DNA of 25,277 bases from Pseudomonadota bacterium. Its GTDB lineage: Bacteria > Myxococcota_A > Polyangia > Fen-1088. The notes beneath the pieces were generated by a model. It was not told where the DNA came from, searched no databases, and saw nothing but the letters and a program-made list of their open reading frames with translations. Numbering within the stretch: position 1 is the stretch's first letter; each line of letters opens with the position of its first letter. Location of the stretch: NCBI GenBank assembly GCA_023438785.1, contig JAEXQJ010000103.1, positions 1 to 25,277 on the forward strand, given 5' to 3'. Made by a program: the position numbers and the translations under genes. Of the stretch, positions 1 to 6,303 are shown one piece after another.

Positions 1-361
1 AGTCGGCAGCGGCGTTGTGGGGGGGAGCCTGACCGGGCACGCGCGTGCGTCGGCCGGGCGCGGCCAGGGTGGCGCGGCCGATAGCAGTCGCCCACGACAG
101 GAACCGCCATCCAGCGGTGCCGCCGAAAAGCTGGAGGACCGTGCGGCAGCCGTTGCGCCGCACTTCAATCACCACAACTTCGCGCGCATTCACGAATCGC
201 CGCGGCTGGCGCCCGCGATGGCCGCCGGTGTCACCGACCACGTGTGGAAATCTGCGAGGTCGTGACCTAACCGGAGAGTTGACGAACCGCATCTTGAGGT
301 CGAGCATGGTTCGACTGTTCCTAAGACATTTCGTGCGCTTGGGATGACAAGGAGGGTTGCG
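1..361. other. No convincing gene (left edge)
   Basis: Short open frames cross this stretch on both strands, but they are Arg/Pro-rich, lack a good ribosome binding site and match nothing I recognise. Base composition becomes less GC-rich from about 170 onward, toward the toxin gene. Candidate control elements for the toxin-antitoxin pair lie at its right end: an AGGTC-GT-GACCT inverted repeat at 257-268, a TTGACG hexamer at 279-284 with no convincing -10 partner, and a weaker GTCGA/TCGAC pair at 299-315. Confidence 0.5.
257..268. promoter_or_regulatory. Inverted repeat, possible toxin-antitoxin operator
   Basis: AGGTC-GT-GACCT is a perfect 5-bp inverted repeat with a 2-nt spacer about 95 bp upstream of the toxin start. 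MqsA-type antitoxins are known to autorepress by binding short palindromes containing ACCT/AGGT half-sites, so an operator is plausible. The half-site order here is reversed relative to the E. coli MqsA site (AACCT..AGGTT), and the promoter itself is not clear, so this is only a candidate. Confidence 0.3.
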
Positions 362-763
362 ATGTCGCCGGATGAGAAGGCAGGTGCTGCACGCGTCGCT
401 CCGCAGGCGAACGAGTTGAACAAAAGTGTCGCAGAGACCAAACTTGATCTCAAATCATCCGATGATCTAAGAAGCACCAGACTTGATCGATACCAGGCGA
501 AGAAACTCGCGGCCGAGATTCAGAACACAGGAAGAGTGACCTACACCCGGCACTGCCGCGAAGAACTAACCAACGACTCGATGGACATCGTGGACGTCAT
601 GAACATCTTGCGATGCGGGAAGGTCGAGAGGGAAGCTGAACCAGATCAGAAATTCGGAGCATGGAGGTATCGAATTGAGACCCACCGGATGGTGGCGATC
701 GTCGAGATCCATTCGACCGCTGACCTGCGTGTGGTTACAGCATGGAGAAAGAGGAAGACATGA
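362..763 (+). CDS. DUF4258-like toxin (RelE/MqsR-like mRNA interferase candidate)
   Basis: A 133-residue protein whose C-terminal half (about 60-133) resembles the DUF4258 family: a 'YTRHCREEL' start, a 'DVMNILRCGKV' helix, a central 'WRYRIETHRMVAIVEI' strand pair and a terminal 'VVTAWRKRK' strand. DUF4258 proteins have a RelE/BECR-like fold and are usually toxins of type II systems that cleave mRNA; the activity here is inferred. The N-terminal 55 residues are polar and unrecognised. I chose ATG 362 over the upstream ATG at 344 because AAGGAGG at 349-355 sits 6 nt before it. The stop codon overlaps the antitoxin start (ATGA), so the two are translationally coupled. The order toxin-then-antitoxin is that of mqsRA and hig loci. 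Codon use is visibly less GC-rich than in the metabolic genes, consistent with horizontal acquisition. Confidence 0.75.
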   Translation: MSPDEKAGAARVAPQANELNKSVAETKLDLKSSDDLRSTRLDRYQAKKLAAEIQNTGRVTYTRHCREELTNDSMDIVDVMNILRCGKVEREAEPDQKFGAWRYRIETHRMVAIVEIHSTADLRVVTAWRKRKT

Positions 764-1239
764 ACTGCTCGAACTGCGGAAAGAAGATGTCCAGCAGCCG
801 AGAGGTCATCAAGTACGACGTGTGCGGGCTGGACTACGTTTCTCTTGCGAACGTGCAGGTGTGGAAGTGTGACGGTTGCGGGGAGCGCGAGCCGGTCATA
901 CCGAATATCGCTGGGTTGCACAGGGTCATCGCCCTCGACGTAGCAAGATCGACCGCGGCACTGCGCGGCTGCGAGATCCGGTTCCTGCGTAAGTACCTGG
1001 GAAAGTCTGGCGCCGAAGCTGCGGCAGCTTTGTCCGTCACCCCCGAAACCATGTCGCGGTGGGAGAATGACAAGGCGAAGATCTCAAGCGGCGCGGAGCG
1101 GTTCCTGCGCCTGATGGTATTCAACCAGGAGCCTGCCCAGGTCTACCCGCTGGACGAACTGCTGGCCGACAAGAAGGACCGGAAGCCGTCTCCGATTAAG
1201 CTCGACTGTGGTCCGTCCTGGACGTCAGCGTCGCGGTAG
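760..1239 (+). CDS. MqsA-like antitoxin: YgiT-type zinc finger plus HTH
   Basis: A 159-residue protein with an N-terminal zinc site formed by two CxxC pairs ('CSNCGKK' near residues 3-6 and 'WKCDGCGE' near 38-41), followed by a Xre-like helix-turn-helix at roughly 70-125 ('FLRKYLGKSGAEAAAALSVTPETMSRWEN'-type layout). This is the architecture of MqsA/YgiT antitoxins, where the zinc domain neutralises the toxin and the HTH domain represses the operon. The ATG at 760 overlaps the toxin stop and has GAGG a few bases upstream; an in-frame ATG at 742 would add six residues but is less well placed. The C-terminal 25 residues are a polar tail. Confidence 0.85.
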   Translation: MNCSNCGKKMSSSREVIKYDVCGLDYVSLANVQVWKCDGCGEREPVIPNIAGLHRVIALDVARSTAALRGCEIRFLRKYLGKSGAEAAAALSVTPETMSRWENDKAKISSGAERFLRLMVFNQEPAQVYPLDELLADKKDRKPSPIKLDCGPSWTSASR

Positions 1240-1254
1240 GGAACATGGGGGCAA

Positions 1255-1270
1255 AGCGCGGCGACGCGCT
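1255..1270. terminator. Hairpin between convergent genes
   Basis: AGCGCG-GCGA-CGCGCT forms a perfect 6-bp GC-rich stem closed by a GNRA-type tetraloop, 16 bp after the antitoxin stop. It has no U-run, so it may be only a transcript-stabilising hairpin or weak terminator. A second perfect palindrome, GAACAC-G-GTGTTC, follows at 1290-1302. Both lie in the 106-bp gap between the convergent antitoxin and lipoprotein genes. Confidence 0.35.
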
Positions 1271-1345
1271 GTGGCCGAGCATTCCTGTGGAACACGGTGT
1301 TCGCAGTTCCCGACGAAGACCGTGGCGCTCTCGCTCCTCACGCCA

Positions 1346-2263
1346 TCAGGAACAGGTGAAACCCGAGAGGGTCTTGCCGGCGTCGGCGCAGATCTCGGCG
1401 GGGGTGCGGGTGCGGGCCCAGATCTGCACGTTGTCGAGGTCCAGGGTGGCGGCCAGTCCCAGGTACAGGTCGGCGGTCGACGATGGCAAGGGCGCGCCGT
1501 GGCCGCCCTGCGTGCCCACCACGGTGCCGTTGACATACAGCCGCCAGGTGCCTGCATCGGAGGTGAGCGCCACGTGGGTCCAGGTTTCGTCTTTGAAGGC
1601 GTAATTGGCGCAGAATCCGGCCGTGTTCGCCACCACGGTGAAGCACACCTTGGTCGCGGGGGATCCGGACACGTAGAAGCCGTAATCGAAGGCCCCCATG
1701 TACACGGCCTTGTCGAATATCCAGCGCCACGCGCTGCCCGAGCCCCATCCGGCGGACACGGCGCGCGGCTTGATCCAGGCCTCGAAGGAGTAATTGCTCC
1801 CGTCCAGCACCAACGATGGCGAATGGGTGACCAGCACGGCACCGCCGTAGGCGCCGGAGTCGCGCACGGCGAAGCCCGACACGCCGCTGACCCACGTGCC
1901 GTTCACCTTGGCTTGGTTGCCGCGCCCCGAGCCGTCGTTGGCGGAGGTGCCGCTGCTCTCGTCGAAGGTGAAGAGGGCCCGCAGCTCCGAGGTGCTTGCG
2001 GTGGCGGTCGCGGTGGCCGTCGCCGCGGGTGAGTCGGTGGCCGTGGACGTGGACGAGAGAGAAGCGGTCGAGGTGTCCGAGGCAGAGGTCGACTGGGTCG
2101 AGGTGGACGTCAGGGTGGCCGTGTCCTCGGGCCAGCTCGTCTGCGTGGCGGTGGAGGTGGCGGACGCCGACGTGCCTGGGCGCCGGAGTTGGCTGGCGTC
2201 GTAGTCGCACGCGGCGGCGGTGAGGGCCAGAAGGAACACGGCGCAGAGTGGGGTTGCCTGCAT
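1346..2263 (-). CDS. LamG/concanavalin-like domain lipoprotein
   Basis: A 305-residue predicted lipoprotein. The N-terminus carries a hydrophobic signal (about 1-18) ending in a lipobox-like 'TAAAC' with Cys19 as the acylation site. Residues about 28-92 form an extremely Thr/Ser/Ala-rich stalk, likely an extended and possibly glycosylated spacer. Residues about 93-290 have the layout of a LamG/concanavalin-like beta-sandwich ('FTFDESSGTSANDGSGRG', 'YSFEAWIKP', 'WTHVALTSDAGTWRLYVNG'), a fold used to bind glycans or proteins at the cell surface. ATG 2263 has GAGG 7 nt upstream and follows the preceding stop by 1 nt, so the gene is translationally coupled to the TPR/PEGA-like gene and the kinase. 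Ligand unknown. Confidence 0.8.
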   Translation of the reverse strand: MQATPLCAVFLLALTAAACDYDASQLRRPGTSASATSTATQTSWPEDTATLTSTSTQSTSASDTSTASLSSTSTATDSPAATATATATASTSELRALFTFDESSGTSANDGSGRGNQAKVNGTWVSGVSGFAVRDSGAYGGAVLVTHSPSLVLDGSNYSFEAWIKPRAVSAGWGSGSAWRWIFDKAVYMGAFDYGFYVSGSPATKVCFTVVANTAGFCANYAFKDETWTHVALTSDAGTWRLYVNGTVVGTQGGHGAPLPSSTADLYLGLAATLDLDNVQIWARTRTPAEICADAGKTLSGFTCS

Positions 2264-2264
2264 T

Positions 2265-3197
2265 TCAGAACCTCACGGCCAGTTGCACGCCGTTCGCCGG
2301 CCCGGCCAACGGCGCGACGGTGGCCGATCGCCCCTCGACGAAGAAGAGCACGCCCGCCGCCGCCGCGCTGGCCGCCGACGCGGCCCACAGGACATTGGCC
2401 GCGGTCTTGCGCCTGTCCAGGCCCTGCAGGTCACCGTCGCTGCATCCGGGCCAGTCGGGCCCCGCCCCCGCTCCACACTTCTTCTTCAGGTCGTCGAAAC
2501 GGGACTGCATGGCGAGCCCGAAACCCGTGGCTCCACCCGCCAAGACCACGGCCGAGCCCGCCGCCACCCAGGTCCACGTGCGTCCCAGCCACAAGCCCGA
2601 CGGCCGCGGCTCGGGCGCGGTCGCGCGCAGCGGGGTGATGACCTCGGGCAAGGCAGCGAGGGTCAGAACCACGGTGTGGACTTCGCCTGCCGAGACATCC
2701 AGATCTTCGAGAACAGGGATGGCCCGCGGGTGACGGGCCGCGACCTGGTGGTGCCCGGGCGTGGTCCACAGCAGCTCGGACAGCGGCGAGCGTCCCACGG
2801 GCATGCCGTCCAGACTCAGCTCCGCGCCGGGCAGACCGCAGTCGATGCGCACGCGCCCAAGCTGGGCCTGCAGCTCGGCCAGGGCACGGTGGGCGTCGGC
2901 CGTCAGGCCGGGCTCCGCATCCGGGACCCCCGCCAGGAAGCCCTCGTAGGCCTTGACCGCTTCGACCGGCCGGCCCAGCTCGCGGTTCGCTTGGCCCACG
3001 TTGAAGAGGATCTTCGGGCTGGGAAAGACCGCGTAGGCGGCGTTGAACTTCTCCAGGGCCGCGGGCAGCTCCCCCGCCTCGAACAGGGCCGAGCCCTCGT
3101 CAACCAGGGCTTGGGCGCGTTCCTTGGCCGCGGCATCGCTGGCGTCAGGCGTGGTCTGGGCCAGGAGGGCGAGGAGCAGGAGGGCGATCGTGTGCAC
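2265..3197 (-). CDS. TPR- and PEGA-like membrane protein
   Basis: A 310-residue protein starting at GTG 3197, 1 nt after the kinase stop, with AAGGA 8 nt upstream; the open frame extends further upstream but only through kinase-coding sequence. It has a signal peptide or anchor (about 1-15), tetratricopeptide-like helices (about 25-100, 'LFEAGELPAALEKFNAAY', 'NVGQANRELGRPVEAVKAY'), a PEGA-like beta module (about 113-185, 'GAELSLDGMPVGRSP'), and two hydrophobic segments (about 205-227 and 260-280). TPR plus PEGA membrane proteins beside Ser/Thr kinases are common in Myxococcota and are generally uncharacterised. A role as scaffold or output partner of the neighbouring kinase is inferred from the gene order. 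Confidence 0.8.
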   Translation of the reverse strand: MHTIALLLLALLAQTTPDASDAAAKERAQALVDEGSALFEAGELPAALEKFNAAYAVFPSPKILFNVGQANRELGRPVEAVKAYEGFLAGVPDAEPGLTADAHRALAELQAQLGRVRIDCGLPGAELSLDGMPVGRSPLSELLWTTPGHHQVAARHPRAIPVLEDLDVSAGEVHTVVLTLAALPEVITPLRATAPEPRPSGLWLGRTWTWVAAGSAVVLAGGATGFGLAMQSRFDDLKKKCGAGAGPDWPGCSDGDLQGLDRRKTAANVLWAASAASAAAAGVLFFVEGRSATVAPLAGPANGVQLAVRF

Positions 3198-3198
3198 G

Positions 3199-4572
3199 TC
3201 AGAGATCCTTGATGAGCTGGCGAGACGGTCGCACCGCCGAGGAGGAGGTTTCCGGGCCGAGCGCGCGGGCTCGCCGGTTGGTTTTGGCCGTCCTGCGCAA
3301 GGCAGATTCGCGCACCGGCGGGGCCGCTTTGTTGGCGGCCTTGCCTCGCGACGAGTCGGGCGGCTCGAGCGCGAAGGGCGGGGCCACGGGCACGGCGGCC
3401 GGCCGAACCACCTCGGGAACAACAGGCGCGCTGGGCGGTGGCGCGGGGACCGCGGGCTTGGACGTCAGCAGGCCCGGCAGGGCCAGGCCGGCACCGAACA
3501 GCAACGCAAACGCGCCGCCCGCCATGATCATGGCCCGCCATCGTCGCGCGGCCGGGCGAGGCGCCCCGGCAGCCGAGAGCGCACGCAGGGCCTCGTCCGA
3601 GAGGCCGCTGCCCGTCACCAACTTGTCGGGCCACGCCACACTGCTGTCCAACAACTCGGCCCCGGTCACCGACAGCGGCTCGGGCGCGGGCGTGAGGTCG
3701 GACGGCGAGATACCCAGGGCTGCACAGCGAAGCGCATGGGCGAATTCGCCAATGCTGTGAAAACGCTCCAGGTGCGACTTGGACAGAGCGCGCCTGAGGA
3801 CCGACTCGACCTCGGGGGGCAGGCCTGGGACGCGGGGCAGCAAAGGCGGCGGCGGCTCGTGGCAGACCTGGTAGAGGACCGCGTTGGCGTCCTCGCCGTC
3901 GAAGGGCGGAAGCCCACTCAGCATTTGCCAGGTGATGCAGGCCAGGGCCCACTGGTCCGCGCGGTGGTCCACGGCGTTCGCCATTCCGCGCGCCTGCTCG
4001 GGCGACATGTAGCGAGGCGTGCCGACGGTGCTGCGCGCATGGGTCAGCTTGGTGGTGGACGAGTGGACCTTGCTGATGCCGAAGTCGAGCACCTTGACGA
4101 AATCGGTCTCGCCGGCCGCGTTGACCAGGAAGATGTTCGCGGGCTTCAGATCCCGGTGCACGATTCCCTTGAGGTGCGTGGCCGCCAGGGCCGAGGCCAC
4201 CTGCCGCACCAGGTGCAGGGCGTGAGCCAGCGGCAGACGTCCCACGCGCATCAGGCGGTGTTCCAGGTCCTCGCCCTCCAGGTACTCCATGACCAGGTAG
4301 GGCTCGCCGGCGGGACCCACACCGAAATCCGTGACGTGCACGATGTGGGGATGACCGAGAGCGCTCGTGATCTCGGCCTCCCGTCGGAAACGCGCCAAGG
4401 CTTCCTTGTCGGCCGCCATCTCGTGGGTCATCAGCTTCACCGCCACGCGTTGGTTGAGGCGGAGCTGGATAGCCTCGTAGACCGCACCCATACCACCCTC
4501 TCCCACCGTCCGTACGAGACGGTAGGACTTATCCAAGATGGTCCCGTCGAGGGTCGACTGCTGCTCAACCAT
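3199..4572 (-). CDS. Transmembrane Hanks-type Ser/Thr protein kinase
   Basis: A 457-residue eukaryotic-like kinase of the PknB/Stk type. The kinase domain (about 17-275) has all key elements: glycine loop GEGGMGAVY (24-32), VAVK with ATP-anchoring Lys46, HRDLKPAN with catalytic Asp141, DFG (163-165) and the activation/P+1 segment GTPRYMSPEQ. After a linker there is one hydrophobic helix ('MIMAGGAFALLFGAGLALP', around residue 340), then a Pro-rich and finally basic tail; no PASTA repeats are present. I chose ATG 4572 because the kinase fold begins right after it; the frame stays open to a GTG at 4740, with no similarity in the extension. Ribosome binding site is weak. It is first in a three-gene operon, 1 nt before the TPR/PEGA-like gene. 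Expected to phosphorylate Ser/Thr in response to an unidentified signal. Confidence 0.9.
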   Translation of the reverse strand: MVEQQSTLDGTILDKSYRLVRTVGEGGMGAVYEAIQLRLNQRVAVKLMTHEMAADKEALARFRREAEITSALGHPHIVHVTDFGVGPAGEPYLVMEYLEGEDLEHRLMRVGRLPLAHALHLVRQVASALAATHLKGIVHRDLKPANIFLVNAAGETDFVKVLDFGISKVHSSTTKLTHARSTVGTPRYMSPEQARGMANAVDHRADQWALACITWQMLSGLPPFDGEDANAVLYQVCHEPPPPLLPRVPGLPPEVESVLRRALSKSHLERFHSIGEFAHALRCAALGISPSDLTPAPEPLSVTGAELLDSSVAWPDKLVTGSGLSDEALRALSAAGAPRPAARRWRAMIMAGGAFALLFGAGLALPGLLTSKPAVPAPPPSAPVVPEVVRPAAVPVAPPFALEPPDSSRGKAANKAAPPVRESALRRTAKTNRRARALGPETSSSAVRPSRQLIKDL

Positions 4573-4800
4573 GACCCGGAGTTCAGCCGGTCTGACCAGA
4601 TCCTGATCGGCGGAATTGGACGCAAATGAAGGCGCGACGCACCCGGGCGCCGACGGCAGGATGCGGCCCTTGAGAAAAACGCGAAACTCCCGATGGGCAC
4701 CGTGAAAAGGCGACCTGGGTTGGCGCCGTACGCCACGCACAGGCCGCCGTCTCGCGTTCAGGAACAGCTCACCGCCCGACCTGAACCCACCGTTCGTCCT

Positions 4801-4830
4801 CGATCGCGCTCGATCGCGCTCGATCGCGCT
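4801..4830. repeat. Three tandem copies of a 10-bp unit
   Basis: CGATCGCGCT is repeated three times without a mismatch, and the two bases before the array (CT) continue the period. Each unit holds the palindrome CGATCG. The array lies 7 bp beyond the stop of the MYXO-CTERM-like gene and about 230 bp upstream of the kinase start, so it could affect termination of one or regulation of the other, or simply be a variable-number repeat. Confidence 0.8.
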
Positions 4831-4837
4831 GAGTCGC

Positions 4838-5473
4838 CTAGGACCGGCGGCGACGGATGAGGAGAACGCCCAGGCCGAAGGTCAGGGCCAGCAGGCCCGC
4901 GCCACCGCGCCCGCCCACCACGCAGCCGCAGCCGCTGCTCTTGCCACCCGAGGCGCTGTCCGTGGAAGTGGCGGTGGCGGTGCTGTCTGTGCCGGTCGAC
5001 GTGCTCGCGCCCGTGCTCGTGCTGGACGTCGTCGTGGCCGTCGCCGTGCTCGTGCTGGAGGTCGTCGTGGCCGTCGCGGTGCTCGTGCTGGAGGTCGTCG
5101 TGGCCGTCGCGGTGCTCGTGTCAGCCTGCACACACACGCGGATGCTCTGGCAGGTGCCCGCGGCACAGGTCCCCGAGGCTGGGCAGTTCCCTTCCAGCGC
5201 ATCCTGGTCGTAGGCGCGGGCGTCATCCTCAGGCGCGATGTTTCCCGCGCAATTCACGGTGCGCACACAGGCGGTGATCTCCTTGCACACCGCACCGCCC
5301 GTGCAGTTGGTGTCCGTCTCGCATTTCTGGGCGCGGCAGTGCGCACCACCGTGACAGGTGGAGGGAGTGGAGCCGGGTAGGCATGCCTCGGGCTCGGGTG
5401 GGACCACGTCCGCGCGAGCGGGCAGGCTCGCCAGGGCCAGCACCGACAGGGTCACTGCAAAAAGCTTCTTCAT
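4838..5473 (-). CDS. Secreted Cys-rich protein with Thr/Ser stalk and MYXO-CTERM-like tail
   Basis: A 211-residue surface protein. Start ATG 5473 is fixed by GGAGG 5 nt upstream. It has a classical signal peptide (1-21, MKKLFAVTLSV..., cleavage after ARA), a Cys-rich domain (about 28-118) with many paired cysteines expected to form disulfides ('CHGGAHCRAQKCETDTNC', 'CPASGTCAAGTCQ'), a Thr/Ser/Ala stalk built from 11-residue repeats (about 121-175), and a C-terminal sorting tail: GCGC, one hydrophobic helix and RRRR. That tail matches the MYXO-CTERM signal described in Myxococcota, where the protein is processed and retained at the cell surface. The ligand of the Cys-rich domain is unknown. 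Transcribed in the same direction as the kinase operon but 265 bp away. Confidence 0.85.
   Translation of the reverse strand: MKKLFAVTLSVLALASLPARADVVPPEPEACLPGSTPSTCHGGAHCRAQKCETDTNCTGGAVCKEITACVRTVNCAGNIAPEDDARAYDQDALEGNCPASGTCAAGTCQSIRVCVQADTSTATATTTSSTSTATATTTSSTSTATATTTSSTSTGASTSTGTDSTATATSTDSASGGKSSGCGCVVGGRGGAGLLALTFGLGVLLIRRRRS
5013..5120 (-). repeat. 33-bp coding repeats (Thr/Ser stalk)
   Basis: Three consecutive 33-bp units begin at 5013, 5046 and 5079, followed by 9 bp of a fourth. Units 2 and 3 are identical; unit 1 differs at two positions. Each encodes 11 Thr/Ser/Ala residues of the stalk of the MYXO-CTERM-like protein. Near-identity at DNA level suggests recent slippage expansion, so stalk length may vary between strains. 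Confidence 0.9.
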
Positions 5474-5612
5474 GAACGCCTCCAAACCATAGGGCCGAAC
5501 ACCAACCCAGCTCAGTCACCCAATCAAGCGCGGAGGACAGGCGGGCTGCCCACCAAGGTGCCACAGCTCGCTCCCATTTCGGCAGACCGCGGAACGACGC
5601 GCGTGATCCCGC

Positions 5613-6251
5613 TCACCGGCCCAGGCCCGGCCACAGATCGCGCAGGCCCGAGGTCATGAATTCGACGGCCACCGAGGCCAGCAGCAGGCCCATGAGTCGC
5701 TCGAGGACCAGCATGGTGGTGGCGCGCAGGAGGGTCTCGGCGCTCCGGGCAGCGGTGCGCAAGACGATCCACGTCACGAGGCACACCAGCGTAATGGCCC
5801 CCAGGACGATCGCCGTGGGCAAGGGCCGCCACCCGGCGCGAGCCATGAGCACCATCACCGTCGCGATGGCCCCCGGACCGGCCAGCAACGGAATCGCCAT
5901 GGGCACCAGGGCGATCGCTTCGTGCTCCACGCTCTCCGCTTGCTCATGGGGCGTGGACTTGGTGGGCGATGGATTGGCCCGCACCATATCCAGCGCGGTC
6001 GAGAGCAGCAGAATGCCGCCCGCCACCTTGAACGCGCCCAGGCTGACCCCGAGCAGTCGAAAGAGCAAACCGCCGAAGATGGCGAAGACCAAGAGCACGA
6101 GAAAGGTCGCCAGCGAGGCCCGATTGGCCAGGCGTTGACGGGTCCTCCGATCGCGCCGCCCGGCCATGGCCAGAAACACCGGCACGCTGGCCAAGGGATC
6201 CACGGCCACCACGATGGCGAAGATCGCGATGAGAGGAAACTGCGAGTCCAT
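5613..6251 (-). CDS. MarC/YhgN family integral membrane protein
   Basis: A 212-residue protein, the usual size of the MarC family (UPF0056), with about six hydrophobic helices. The first helix carries the family's 'IFAIVVAVDPLASVPVFLAM' type sequence, later helices carry 'VAGGILLLSTALDM' and 'AIPLLAGPGAIATVMVL'; these Asp-Pro and 'P-L-L-A-G-P-G-A-I' motifs are typical. MarC proteins sit in the inner membrane and have no agreed function; the earlier antibiotic-resistance assignment was not upheld. The gene follows transketolase by about 52 bp on the same strand and may be the last gene of the glucan operon, without an obvious functional link. Ribosome binding site weak. Confidence 0.88.
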   Translation of the reverse strand: MDSQFPLIAIFAIVVAVDPLASVPVFLAMAGRRDRRTRQRLANRASLATFLVLLVFAIFGGLLFRLLGVSLGAFKVAGGILLLSTALDMVRANPSPTKSTPHEQAESVEHEAIALVPMAIPLLAGPGAIATVMVLMARAGWRPLPTAIVLGAITLVCLVTWIVLRTAARSAETLLRATTMLVLERLMGLLLASVAVEFMTSGLRDLWPGLGR

Positions 6252-6303
6252 CGCGAACCAGCTCGCGTCTGCTCCCTCGCGCTCGGGCCACGTGCCGTCG
6301 GAA

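Noticed and set aside
1290..1302. LexA/SOS box
   Set aside because: The half-sites resemble GAAC/GTTC, but the spacing is five rather than four and no gene starts nearby.
1208..2032. 274-residue plus-strand open frame across the lipoprotein gene
   Set aside because: Gly/Arg/His-rich translation with no domain; it mirrors the real LamG lipoprotein on the minus strand, as expected in GC-rich DNA.
3198..3422. Longer N-terminus for the TPR/PEGA-like protein
   Set aside because: The extension is the kinase coding region read in another frame; GTG 3197 is followed at once by a signal-peptide-like stretch.
5013..5120. CRISPR-like array
   Set aside because: The 33-bp units are directly adjacent, without spacers, and lie in frame inside a coding region.
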